Shown here one piece after another: positions 22,815 to 34,940 of a stretch of DNA of 64,000 bases (positions are counted from its first letter, which is position 1; the number at the start of each line of letters is the position of its first letter). This DNA is from Paguma larvata (Eukaryota > Chordata > Mammalia > Carnivora > Viverridae). Where the stretch lies: NCBI GenBank assembly GCA_030068075.1, contig CM057842.1, forward strand, positions 44,726,659-44,790,658, in the 5' to 3' direction. The notes below the pieces were generated by a model. It did no database searches. It worked only from the letters and a program-made list of their open reading frames with translations, and was not told the origin of the DNA. A program made the position numbers and the translations under genes.

Positions 22815-23036
22815 TGTTAGTCGAGGACTTGGCCAATTATGGCCAGTAGGTCAAATCCAGTCTGTCACCTGCTTTTGTAAATAAAGTCTTATTGGAACAC
22901 AGCCATGCCTACTCCTTTAGCATTATCTCTGGCTGCTTTCATGCTATGAGGGCAGAGTTGAATAGTTGCAACAGCAGTTGTATAGCCTAGAATATTTAGC
23001 ATTTGTCCCTTTACAGAAATCTTTGCCAATCCCTGT
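22815..23036. mobile_element. hAT-class DNA transposon relic
   Basis: Words 'gtaaataaagtcttattgga' and 'acacagccatgcctactcct', and the end 'acagaaatctttgccaatcc', fit the widespread non-autonomous element that ends 'tttgccgacccctg'. Degenerate inverted ends are visible. The exact family was not assigned. Confidence 0.65.
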
Positions 23037-24149
23037 GCTTGTTGAACCTCTGCTTTCTAAATATTAAGCTGTCAAAGGGAAAGAACCATGTCTTTCCCTC
23101 TTTGTTCTGTACTCTTCATCCCCTGGTATGGCATTGATAGGTTTTTAGTAAATATTCACCAGATGACTAATATCCTAAGTCCCAGGATACTATGGCCACT
23201 TAGTCATTTAATAAGCAGGAATTCAGGGAAGGAGGGGTGTCTACTTTTTCTTTCTTTGTGTGGCGGGGGGAGGGCGTTGTATAGGGACAGTGGGATTATG
23301 TTTTCGAAGACTTGCTTTTTTTCCTAGAGGTGGTACTCCCTTTCCTTCACCATCTCTACTAAGATATATTCCATTACCCCTATTTATCACCTTTCAGCAG
23401 GTTTGGAAGGCTGACTAAAGCAGCTCTTTCCCATAGGAATTTGTATATACGGCTTAAGAGTCCATATAGCTGAGGCTGCAAGTGTTTCATCTATGAACCC
23501 TTTCTGACCAACCTGCCCCAGACCACCACATTTTAAGTTAGTCACTTCCTTAGGGCTCAGTGCTGTGCTATTTCTGTGCCTCCTACAAAGGTTTCCTACT
23601 GGCCTTGAGGCATATACAGTTAATCTTAAAATACCTGAAATGTTGGAGCCTGTTTGTCTTCTTTTTTCTCCAAACTCCCTGGGTGATCTCATCCACTCCC
23701 TTGGCTTCCAGCTACCATTTATGCCAACAGCTCACAAAGGTGTAGCTCCTAGCTCCACCTCTTTGCTAAGTTAATATTTCTGTTTAAATCCCCATCGAGC
23801 ATCTCCACCTGTGTTAACTCTAGGTTAGTATAACCTCAGGTGCACCTGTCACCTCCCCTCCTGTGTCCCATTTGCTCTCTTGTATTCCATGCCCTGGTCA
23901 GGGGGGCTCACCAGCACCCCTCCTATTGTCCAGGGGAGATACCTGGATGTCACTGGTCTCGGTTCTCTCTCTCTGTGCCCACTCCACCTTCCAGTAGTTC
24001 AATGGTCAGCATGCAGTTAGGGCTTGTAATGAGTCAGACAGTTGGCACCTACACGTTAAATGACGTGCCCAAATTGGCCGAGCTGGGACTTGAAAGTCAC
24101 TCTGGCTTTAGAATTCCTACTGCTGACCACCATGTGGCTATCTGAGTTC

Positions 24150-24530
24150 AGCCTGGTTGTCTCTCACCTGGATAACTGGGATAGCCTCTTAAGCTCTTCC
24201 TACCTCTGGGCATTTCCTTCTTGCTTGCTGCTGTCAATGAGTCCCCCAAACAGAAGCCTGACCACCTCATTTCCTACCTTAACAACCTTCTGCAGATGAT
24301 GGAATCCAGTGGCATGCTGCATGATTGGGCCCCGCCTGGGTTTCTGCACCCACACCCCCACGCTTATCGTCCTGGAGATGCATCTGTTCATTTGCCAGTC
24401 CCTTCTGGGTACTCAGATGTCTCTGCGCCACATGGGATGTGCCCTGATTCCCTTTGCCTGGAATACTTCGCAAGCCCTGTCTGAAATGTCTCCTGCTCCG
24501 GAAACTTTGTCTTGATCCCCTGAGGCAGAG
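24150..24530. repeat. L2-type LINE relic
   Basis: 'ctctcacctggataactggg', 'ccaaacagaagcctgaccac' and 'ctttgcctggaatacttcgc' are characteristic L2 words. Assigned by eye. Confidence 0.6.
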
Positions 24531-24834
24531 GTAGGGGTCTCCCCGACTAGGTTGTTCATTCACTCTACCAATCACCACACTTAAGTGGAAGTTCATTGTA
24601 AAACCCAAGGGAACAGATAGCAGGTTTGTCTTTACCCCACTTTCCATAGAAAATGCCCTATGTGTGTTAGATGAAGGGAACCCAGTCTGTACATAACGTC
24701 AACGTAAAGAATCCCACTCTCGAGGCTTCTTCTGAGATCTAAATGAGATAATATGTGGAAGACACTCAGCTTAGCATGGTGCTTAACACACAGTAATTGC
24801 TCATGGTTGCTTGTCGGTTGTACATTTTTCTCCC

Positions 24835-24945
24835 CACTTATCCCCCACCCCCAAGAATGTAATTTCTTCCAGGATCAAACCTCTGTCTTACTCCACAGCG
24901 CTTGGACCATGGTGGGTACTCAGGAAATATCCACTGAATGAACAG
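24835..24945. repeat. L2 3'-end relic
   Basis: 'acctctgtcttactccacag' and 'actcaggaaatatccactga' match the familiar L2 tail words. Confidence 0.55.
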
Positions 24946-25204
24946 AAGTTGTAATCCTATATGGCCATCATGATAGGTTAGCCTTTTTATCCTTTTTCGA
25001 ATATAAACATTAGAATGTGAAAATTTGTTGTTAGTGGTTATAACAGTTATAAAGGGGCACCATCTAAATTAAAGGGTGAAAGGGAATTAGGTTTATCTGA
25101 GTCTAAGGGAAATATATAATGTCACTTTGGAGAAATACCCTTATGATGCCAGAAACACTAAGGGTCTGTTTTTTCTTCTTAATGACTAGAGATGGTAGTA
25201 ATGG

Positions 25205-25410
25205 TAATGGGTACCGGAACCTGCGTGTGCATGTTCCAGGAGCTATGCTACATGCCTTTCCCGCATGATCTCATGTACTCTCTGTGGTGATCCTGTGTGG
25301 GTAGGTACTGTCATGACCCCTTTTGGCTAAAGGGGAAATAAAGGATCCAGGAGGTCAAGGTACTTTCTCAGGGCCACCAAGAAAGCTAGTAGTTGTGTGC
25401 CGGTTTGTTT
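25205..25410 (-). repeat. MIR SINE relic
   Basis: Reverse MIR: 'caggagctatgctacatgcc', 'gatctcatgtactctctgtg', 'gtaggtactgtcatgacccc'. Confidence 0.65.
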
Positions 25411-25756
25411 CCTGCCAGAGCCCGAGTTCTCCACTCTCTTCATTGGTGCCTCCTTCTTTGAGAAGCCTCCACTGATTTCCCTGCACAGACATGGTCCACA
25501 TCCCCCTCCCTGGGGACCAAGGAAAGGGGGTATGGACCCCTTTTGCCTCCATTTATCAGGCAAATTAGAATTTGTGGCTTCACTCTCGGTGGGGCTTTTG
25601 GTAGATGGACTCCGAGGAGGGTGCTGTGCCTTCTGAATACATCAGAACACAGCTCCTGTGGCTAGTGTCTTTGCTTTGGTTATAATATCGGCCTGTGAAT
25701 GACAGAGAAGGAAACCGTGAAAGTCTTTCTCTTTTAGGCTTAGTGTCTTGTTTGCT

Positions 25757-25776
25757 AAAAAAAAAAAAAAAAAAAA
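25757..25776. repeat. A20 homopolymer
   Basis: Uninterrupted A-run without a recognisable SINE body upstream. Confidence 0.95.
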
Positions 25777-26129
25777 GGTCTAAGTGCTATACATGCTGCT
25801 TCACCTCTATCAAGTTCCAGGTTCCCAGGTCTATGAAAGTTAATGACAAGGAAACTCTATTGCATAACTTCCTCTCTGTGGAAACAGCGGCAACTCATTT
25901 AATTAGGGCTTATATGAAAGGTTAGATTATACTATTAACAACTTTTGTTTTTTGCCTGCATATAAAGAAGCACGGGTACTCTGGTGTAACGCGAGGCTTG
26001 TTAGAGCTCACGTTTTACCCGTTTTGCACAAAGAGGCTCATGGCACTGGATTATCCCCATATTTGAGTCTTTGATTGGTTGGAGAATATTCATTTGGGGG
26101 GGAAGATAATGGAATAGGGCAGGAGCTGT

Positions 26130-26290
26130 ACCTGGTGCTGTTATGTACTTCATCTGGGCTAGGTCCCGTGGCTCCAGTTCCCCATGAGGAAAATGAGTCT
26201 CAGAAGAGCCAGAGCTCTTACTCAAAGTCACCCAATTAGCAAAACTGAGATTTGAACCCGGGTCTGCCTCTCCAACATCTCCCAACTCTC
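26130..26290 (-). repeat. MIR SINE relic
   Basis: 'gaggaaaatgagtctcagaa' and 'agatttgaacccgggtctgc' are reverse MIR core words. Confidence 0.65.
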
Positions 26291-27026
26291 TACCATGCTA
26301 GAAAGTCTTTAAGACACATGAGTCCAATGTCAGGGGCTTAGCCTGTTTCCACTCATGGGCTACACACAGTACAAAGCAGCATCTGTCTTGTTATTGTTGG
26401 GGCTAGGGTCAGGATACACTGGTTATTTGATCTAAGAGGCAAGGAATCACTGGTTGGTTAGGCCATGAGTTTTAAAAGTTGTCTTACAGACCCACACAAT
26501 GGAAGCATGATGAATTTTATAATAATGTAGGAGCCTTCCTTTAGTTTCTACTGGTGTCCTTTATTGAGTATTTTTCCGTGGTCAGAGGTGAACTTCTTCC
26601 TGATATAAGAAGGGCTCTTGCTCAGTTAGGTTTCTGTGAGTTTTCTGGAATTCATGTTGGCAGGGAGAGTGGGAAGTGAATGCCAGGGTGCATTGCAGAT
26701 GGCTGTTGCAAACCCCTCTACTATTTCCAATTAGTGGATGCGTGTGTGAGTTGTATGCCTGTCTTATATTTACAAGAGGAAGTATCCCGTTTAATTTTAT
26801 TTTCACACCAAAAGCCCAAGTGTTAAGAGAACATGGTGTTTTAACACTCCCTCGGTTATCAGCTGCAGCGCGGAGGTTGTATATTGTCACATACAGTTTT
26901 CTGAGTATATTTCTACATTTGTTACCTGGCAACATTGCTGCGTCGGGACATGGAGATGTGTTGGTTCCTACCAGATCTGCACTGTTCATATTGTAGAAGG
27001 TAGAGGCTGTTTTTCTGGCAGGAATT

Positions 27027-27034
27027 TATAAAAG
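27027..27034 (+). promoter_or_regulatory. TATA-like box, TATAAAAG
   Basis: A consensus TATA word lies in a repeat-poor part of the long intron. An initiator-like TCAGTT begins 33 bases further on (27060-27065). A single 8-base match is weak evidence; no downstream exon structure was recognised. Confidence 0.2.
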
Positions 27035-27555
27035 GAGAAGGCAGGAGGCTTAAAGCAACTCAGTTGAGATGAGCTGAAGCATTTCAAGTGACTGTGCCCA
27101 AACTAGAGATCTGGCAGAGGAGATAGACTCTTGTCCTGCTCGAATTTATGCACTGTTGTGTTGTTTCCCTCCCCCCCAATTCTGATGAGAAAGGAAATCC
27201 CATTTCAGGGATGATGGCCACAGCATCTCTTGCTGGGGTCACTGTCTGAGCTACTTAGATCCCTACTTTAACTGATGTGATGCATTGAAAACACTGTCTA
27301 TAGAAGTTAAATGCTTAGCGAGGCCTATATGTAGTCTCAGGCTATCCCAGCAAAACCATGCCCCTCCCCTCCATGCCCTGTGCAATGAAGCCTTGTCCTT
27401 TGAAGACATTTGTGTTCAAAACCCTCCATCATGGGTTTGAAAGTCCTCTTGGTTGAAGCCACACTTTGCGAGGCTCAGAAAAAGCTTACTGAGACTAAGG
27501 GCATTGAATTCTCTAGCACCTGTAACATTTCTTGATGAGTGCCGGAGAGGGACAG

Positions 27556-27569
27556 GTTCCCATGGCAAC
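27556..27569. promoter_or_regulatory. RFX-type X-box, GTTCCCATGGCAAC
   Basis: A near-perfect palindromic X-box in the repeat-poor part of the intron. A second, half-matching GTTGCCATGG lies at 28467-28476. Function is inferred from the motif only. Confidence 0.45.
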
Positions 27570-28506
27570 AGTTTCTAAGAGTTATGTGGCGTCAACAGGT
27601 TAGATGAGGTATCAGAGTCACTGAGTTCTGCAGTGCATCCCGTAAGCACACACTCCTATTAAATAGCTCTGCAAGAAGACACCAAAGCAGGAGTCTGTTC
27701 AGGAGCCCCAGGCAGACACTGGAGGACTGGTCAGGTTGGGCTGGATTCAGGGCACACTTGTTTCCCTGCAGTGCTCACTTTTGAAGGTGTCTCCGAGGAT
27801 ATCCACTGGACCCTTAACGTCTTGCCTTTTTAGAGGGGAAACGTGCACTGATTATGCCTGGAGGCATTTAGAAGCCATCAGTTAGCTTTAGACATACATA
27901 TATCTGTATTTTTTAAATGCTCTGACCTCCTTTGGAAAACCCAAGAAGCCATTTTACTAATGGTTCTTTGCTCTTGGTAATTAATATTACCCCTAGCATC
28001 ATCAGGAAATGTTCTAAGAAGAAGCTACACAATTCCTTTAAATTTTTTTATAGCTAGTGAATATTTTTGTATACCTAAGGAGGACTTGACCCTGAGGGTT
28101 CCAGAACTTGGCTGATTGTCCTGAGTACCCTTAACTTGGAAATCTATATCCTGCTGTTTAAACTTTAAGATGATCCCTAACTTGATTAAAGGCCTCAACC
28201 GGTAGGCCGAGGAAAACGCTTCAGAAAAAAACAAGGTCATGCTGCATTTTTTTGGTAAGCACAGGAATCAACAAAGAGATGTTATATAACTTCTATTTAT
28301 ATCCTCCTTGCTCACTATCTGCAGGCAGACAAGAGTCGCTGAGAAGGGATTTAATGAGCTCTCTGGGTTTGCTCACCTTCCTGAGCTGGTAGGAACCAGC
28401 TTGTTCTCAAGTGCGTCAGCAAAGAATCTGGCTGTGGGTGGGCGGCCAGGGTAGGTGGACGGACTTGTTGCCATGGTGTTCTTTAATTCTCCTGTCTCCC
28501 AGAGAT

Positions 28507-28596
28507 CTCACCCCCCCCTTCCCTGACTCCTTCCTTTCCCCCCTTTTCTTTCTTCCTTTCTTTCTTTTTCTTTCTTTCTTTCTTTTTTTTTTTAAT
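28507..28596. repeat. Polypyrimidine tract (CT-rich mirror-type)
   Basis: About 90 bases almost only C and T, ending in TTTC units and a T-run. Such tracts can form triplex (H-) DNA. Confidence 0.85.
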
Positions 28597-29406
28597 CTAT
28601 AAGCTTCCTTGTTTCTCACACCTACTCATGATTCTTGGAGCTGTCTCCGGAAACAGAATATTTTTCCTCCCTCCCTCCCCCTCGCCAGCCGCCCCCCACC
28701 AAGAGCTCTGCATTGTGTAGCTCCAGGACATCAGAAGAGTTTCCGCTAAGGTATATCGTTTTTGCCCTCCCCTGTTTCTTTTCTCATGATTTTCTTTTTT
28801 TATTACCCAGCCCCTCCATTATAGGTACCTATCCTAGACATCTTTAATCTCACCCAATAGAAGCTTACTCTTTTGCTGTTGAAGTGCCCCCAAACCAGGT
28901 GGATTCCATTGTCATTTGTATTTGTATGAACAGTTGCTATGCCCCAGAGGAGAAGAGCTGTTTGTATTTCCCTCCATCCTCCTGTGTGCTCTTGCCCTAG
29001 GCGGGTGGATGTCTCCTGTGTCACCTAGCACATTATAAAATAGAACCACATGAAAATAAGAGAACGTGTTTGTCCCACAGTGATAATTCCTGAAGCTTGG
29101 GCAACTTCTTTTACGTGCAGGTTGCAGGTTGAAATTATTCAGCCTGCACCAAAAACAAAACAAAACAAAGAACACCAAAGTGGCTCCTCCATCCAGTTCT
29201 CAGCAGGGAAATGGAACCGTCATTCTCAGAACTCCTCTGTGGTGGACACCAGGAGTGCCCACCACAGAGCCTTCTGAGCTGGCACCGTGTTACTGGTCAC
29301 ATTCCTGCCAGAGCAGAGGTATTGGAAAGACGTGAGTAGGGAAGTTAGAATGAAATATTCTTAGAAAAGAATAAGTAGTTCCCATGAGGAGAGAGAGGCT
29401 TTAAGG

Positions 29407-29427
29407 AAAAAAAAAAAAAAAAAAAAA
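29407..29427. repeat. A21 homopolymer
   Basis: Uninterrupted A-run in the 29.4-kb intron. Confidence 0.95.
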
Positions 29428-30524
29428 GCCAGAACCCACCCCTGCCTTGCCCAAGAGTTGTGCAACTCTTAATAGCAGTAGCCTGTTTGAATAATCAAAG
29501 GCAAGCTGACTTCCCCTTATTAACTTCTGTTAGAGACATCTGCATAAAATATCCCCAGATTCCAGACCAAGAAGGTAATTTTTTTTTCCTCTGAGTAACT
29601 GGAGGGACTTTCCCTTTGGAGCTCTTCCAACAGAGTTAACTTCATGGTTGAAAATATTTTTCTCGTTAGAAACTGCCAACAACGTGAATCCTGACGTGGG
29701 GACAGGAAAGGCACCTGGTGCAGAAGCACTGAGCCTGGGTCTCAGAACCTAATGGACATCCACGGCTGGCTTGAGGACTTCTGCCACGACCCTTCTTTTC
29801 ACCAAAAAATCTCTGCCCACTTGAGTTTCCTAAGGGTCCCCCAAGTTCCTTTTTGAAAATGGCAGAGGCTCTCTTGATGTTTCTACCATTGTCTTATGGC
29901 TGGGTTTTAAACTTTATTCCATCAGGATGGTCCAGACACTGAAGGGGTAGTCCTATAAACCATCTAACGTCTTCGAGCCGCTTGCTTCCTTCTGCATTCA
30001 GGATTTAAAAAAAAAAAATTATATTGCGTTTGAGGAGGATGTATTTCAGTTGCCCTCACCATACGGTGTTTGAGAAATGTGTTTTTATTAGCCTCCTTGC
30101 AACACAAGCCCACAAACTGTTCAGCCCAAGAGCCTGTAGTTATCATGTCGGGGAGCGAGCCAGGTTCTGAGACGGAAGGCTCACAAATTATTGTCCTTCC
30201 TGCTCCATAGTTAATAATGCAGGTGTCAGTGGGGTGGGAGTAGTTAACAGTTAACTAGATGGATTAAGGATCTCCAGGCAGTCTGAGTCCATCACAGAGG
30301 CATGTGTACAAACCTGATAAGCCTCTGAGAGGCGAGAAGGCCACATCAGCCACCTTCACCTGGTCTTCGGAATGCTTCATTTTCTCCATTTGGCAGAAAT
30401 TTGGGCTTTCACAGACAGGAATCTTTGGGTAACTGAGTTAAACTTTAGATGCCATGATGTAAAGCTCGATTCAGTTTAAGTTTTTTGGAAATAAACCTCC
30501 TTTAGAATTATCATGCATTCCTCA

Positions 30525-30790
30525 AGAGAGCAGATATTTACTGAGCACATAGTGGGTGCCAGGCCACTGAATTGGGCATGATATAGTCAGTCCTGCCCTC
30601 TAGGAGCTTTCAGTCTAGTGGGAGAGATGGCTAGTAAACCAGTTCAATAATTAACTTGCTGGGAGAAGCATGAGAAAGGAAACCACCAGGGCCTAGAGTG
30701 TCAAGGAAAACCCACTAAACGACGGTCAGGAAAGGCTTCTCCAAGGAGGTGCCATTTGACCCCAAACCTAACAGATGGGAACCAGCCATG
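30525..30790. repeat. L2/MIR-class ancient repeat
   Basis: 'ttactgagcacatagtgggt', 'gccctctaggagctttcagt' and 'ctagtgggagagatggctag' belong to a common mammal-wide repeat. Family name uncertain. Confidence 0.55.
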
Positions 30791-33007
30791 TAAAGAGAAG
30801 AGGGCAAGAGTGTTCAGACAGACAAGCTGGCCTGGGCTTGGCCTATTGCCAGAGCTGAAGGAGGCCAAGGTGCCCGAAGCATAGCAACGGGGAGGAATGG
30901 GGGAAGCAGGGCATGAAATGATGGCTAGACCCCAGTAATATGCCTGTCGTCAGGTGGGAGGCTGGATTAAGTGATCTCTGCGGCCCCTGCCAACCCCTAG
31001 TCAGTGTTTCTAAAGGGCACCAAGTTGGCTCTGGCCATCACCTGCTTGGATACACGTTACTGAAGCCAAAGTCATAATATATTACGCAGCACTTACACAG
31101 ATGAGTGCTGTGTAATTTCATCCTGCCATCTCCATCCTCTTGGCCATCTGTACATTTTGCTCTCAGATCCCAAGGATGGTCTCTGCAGCCACATGGAAGC
31201 TACGTGGTGGGCTAGTACCTAGTGAAATGGGCCTGTGGGCTTGGGGGATGCAAGTCCTGGAGCTTCTTCTTGGGGTCCACAGGGGAGCTGTCACCTGCAA
31301 GTTGGTTGATATGGGCAGAGGACTAAGGGTGACTGGAATATCCATCAGGAAGGCACTCACTCTGGTTGATGTTTTGCTCTTTGCCAGACAGTGTCCTTGT
31401 CCCCAGCAGCCGGAGTGGATTTATTTTTCTTGGGATTTTATGGTCAAGTGGATTTGTCATAGGTTTGTTGAGAGCAGGGAAGGGAACGTGGCGGGTATAA
31501 AACTCTACCGGGTGTCAGGCCTCTGCCAGGCTTTCATCCGTGGTGCCTCCTTTACTCTGTCCGGCAGGTCTCTCCACAGGTTGGTACTTCTCTTCCTTCC
31601 CCCATTACAGGTGAGGAAACTGAGGCTGCATGCTAACAAATGACCTTTCCAAACCCACCCAGCTCCTCAGCCACCCCTATCCATCCACTTGGACCTTGCT
31701 AAGTGCAAGGGATACCGAGCTGTTTCTTGGAGCCCCTGCTGCTCTCTGTGCAAACACAGAAAATGGGTGTGCAGAGGATACAGAGCTCATGTTGGACACC
31801 CTGGGGAACCTTGTAGGTTTTAGGGCAGGAAAAGTTGGTCAGTGTTGATTAATTGCCCTCAGCACATGGAATGGTAAGAAGACTGAAGACCAAAGTTCTT
31901 ACCTCCAATTCATGTGTTAGTCTTCTTTCTCAGTAGCATGGATGGAACCCTGAGTGAAGTGGGAAAGAATGGGCAGACTCGGCCTTGGTGCCCTGTGCCC
32001 TCTAGTGTGGATGCATAGTCAAAATTTTTGGCGTTAAGAGTTTTCCAACACACGCTTTCTCAAGACTCGTGGTGCAGGTTTCAGGCTTGCAGAGAAGGCT
32101 CCTGTGCACTCGTGTTAGAGATGCCATAGCAAGTCTGTGGGCAGCTGAAATGGGACCTGCCAATTTCACCCAAACCGCCAGAAGTTACTTTTCATTGAGT
32201 CCTAGAACCAGGCCTGGAGAGCACTCCCAGAGCCTGGCGTGCCCCTCCTGCAGCCCTAGACATGCCCTTGAGTTTGTTCTTATCTTTTTCTTTAGTTGAG
32301 TAGATGTCTGTGGACTGAGATTCTTAAACCTTCCTGAGTGGTTTAACAAAAGTCCTTCCTCAAGTCTAATCAGAGCCTCATTTGCTGTGCACACTCATCT
32401 TTCTTTATTATAAGCATCATGTTGACATGAAGAGCAATGATGATGCCTTCTTGGACTTGAGGAAGATTCCTGAGGAGGTCCCTACTACAGTCCCCTGCAA
32501 TGTCAGGCAAATTTGGGGGTTGGAACTATTTCACATTCCATGGGTCATCTTTATTTTTCTTTGGAGGCTTTCTGTTTTTCTCTCCCGTCTTTGGCTGGAA
32601 GAGACAATGCCATGACACCCCCCACAAAAGATGATGAATTTTGGCATCCATAAGGAGGTTTGAGAATTGAACTCAGAGAATTTGGAGTCTCCTTAATGTC
32701 TTGTCCCTCAGTCAAAGGTATAGGATCTTCTAAAAGGATGCCTGACCTGCCTTTCTGAAATCTATTTGATTTTACTGTTAAATATTGCTAGAGACGTTTG
32801 CTTACAGTTTACCTGCACCTACAGGGACTTTGGAAGATAGCACCTTTAAAATTTGGGGGGCAGTGAGTACACTTTGTTGGTTGTTGTTGTTGATGAATAT
32901 TTGAGAAACTCTTGGTGTTTTGATCCGCACTGAGGGGAAACCAGCCTGCTTACCGAATAGTGCAGATTTTGTTTGCAGGTGCTGATTCCTCTGGGCACTG
33001 GGAGACC

Positions 33008-33028
33008 AAAAAAAAAAAAAAAAAAAAA
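33008..33028. repeat. A21 homopolymer
   Basis: Uninterrupted A-run. Confidence 0.95.
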
Positions 33029-34079
33029 GGTAGAGGTGTTAAGCTTTCCATCCCAGGAGAAAAGTGGTTGTTATAGAACAGGTTGGACTTTTCTGCTTGC
33101 TAAACCCGAAATTAATTCACCTTAAGAAGCATCACGAAGAGCCAGTGCTTTGGCCTTGACCTTGAAGGTCAGGCCCTTATTCGGAGCTCAGTGACCAGAC
33201 TAATTCAAGTGAGGATATTCTTGCCCTCCACCTCTTCTCTCAAGCATTAGAAGTCTTTCTTGTACCAGAAGGTAGCCTCCATCCAGCCTTAGCATGGCAG
33301 AGGAGTTGAAATAGGGCATTTGTGTCTAAGTCCTCAAGAGACAGCTCTGTGGTTTAGATCAAGGAGAACTTTCAGAAAAATGAACATGAATTGTAGATAT
33401 CTTTCTAACCTAGAATTGGTTTGCTTTATCACTTCTTTATTTTCGGCCTTTAGTGTGTATTTCTAAAGTTATTAAAGCTGGAAACATCCTCACAGAGTTT
33501 GGTGAGCTGAAAGTTCTAGATGTTTACTGGTTAAAACCCATCTCAATCCTTGCAAAAAATTTCCTTCTTAGAGTGATCATTTATACCAGGCAAGTGTTTG
33601 ATTCTTAATGCCCAATTTATTATTAGACTTTTTTCATTCATCAGACTTTTCCCAAAGTCAAAAATGGTTAAAAACAAAAAACGGGAAAACAGTTCATGTT
33701 GAAAGATTAGGGACTATCCAAAAGAAGGGTTTGATACCAAGCTTGTATTCTGCCTTGGGTTATATTAAACTTTGAGAAATAGAAGCAGAATTGTTTATTT
33801 TTATGTGTAAAGGAATCTGAATGGTTCCTATAACTAACGAAATACCAGCTGGAGTTTTTTTTTTAACTTCCTTTATTCTGACGCTTACCGAGAATTGTTA
33901 TTTACTGTGTTTTTGCTGTCCATTTAGAGGCCATCTTGACCTGCCAGTATCTGCTAGAATTGTTTATCTTTGGATGTTTTTTGCACACTAGACTTTGCTC
34001 ATCATGTAACACCCAGCACATAGGTTGACCCACCTGTCTTACATTCTAATACCCTTCCTTTGGAAGGGGAGTTGAAAGA

Positions 34080-34330
34080 TAACAGCAGCACCTTGTATTT
34101 GAATAGGTGCCCATAGTAACCAAAATGTTTTTCACACGTGTTTCATAACTGCAACCTTGATGGGCCCCTAGCTTCCACGTGATGCAGACAAGGCAGGTGG
34201 TAAGAGTCTCCTTGTTAAGATAAGGAACTGAGGGCATAAATGCAGTTAAGTCAATTGCCCAAGATCACGCGGCTGGTTAGTGAGAGCGAAGGCTAAAATT
34301 TAGGTTTCCAGACTTCCAGTTCTCCAAGCA
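34080..34330 (-). repeat. MIR SINE relic
   Basis: Reverse MIR: 'gataaggaactgagggcata', 'gtcaattgcccaagatcacg', 'cggctggttagtgagagcga'. Confidence 0.7.
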
Positions 34331-34704
34331 GCTATGCCTAACCACGTGTGCCTTATCACATAGTTCAGGGTTCATGATCTTGGGTTTTGATTCTTGTCCT
34401 TGGTTTCTAAGAAAAGGACTCAAGATCTCTAGCTCTCATTGTGTGACCATGGTTTTATTCACATATAACCACAGGCCTGGTAAATCTTCAACTCACAGAC
34501 AGGACTGATTTGGGAGCCCATCTTAACAAGTGCATCAAGCCTCAGAGGAAAGTTGGGACATTCACATGTGTATCTACCATAGCTATTCTTTACTGTGAGA
34601 ATAGTCTGTGTTTGTGCAGCTGAGAGACTGGAGGGGGGTGGATTATAAAAAGCTAGAAGGTGTTTAGAGGTTGACAAACTTGCTCAGGTGAGAGGTGTTT
34701 AACA

Positions 34705-34940
34705 AAGCAGAGAGGTCTAGAGCATGGGCTGACGCAACAGACAAATGGGGACTGAGTCCTGGGGCACCACCACCATTTCCTAGCTATGTGACTTGCCAAG
34801 TTGTTAAACTTCTTTGAGCCTCAGTTTCCTTATCTGTAAAGTGGGCTTAATAATAGTACATATATGTACCTCATGGGATGGTTGTAAGGATTAAATGAGA
34901 TAATATGTATAAAATACTTAGCATCTAAAACTAGGAACTG
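34705..34940 (+). repeat. MIR SINE, well preserved
   Basis: A nearly full forward MIR: 'ctagctatgtgacttgccaa', 'gagcctcagtttccttatct', 'gtaaagtgggcttaataata', 'aaggattaaatgagataata'. Confidence 0.85.

Noticed and set aside
31140..31643. 167-codon open frame in the long intron
   Set aside because: No recognisable domain; the end overlaps MIR-like words ('gaggaaactgaggctgcatg').
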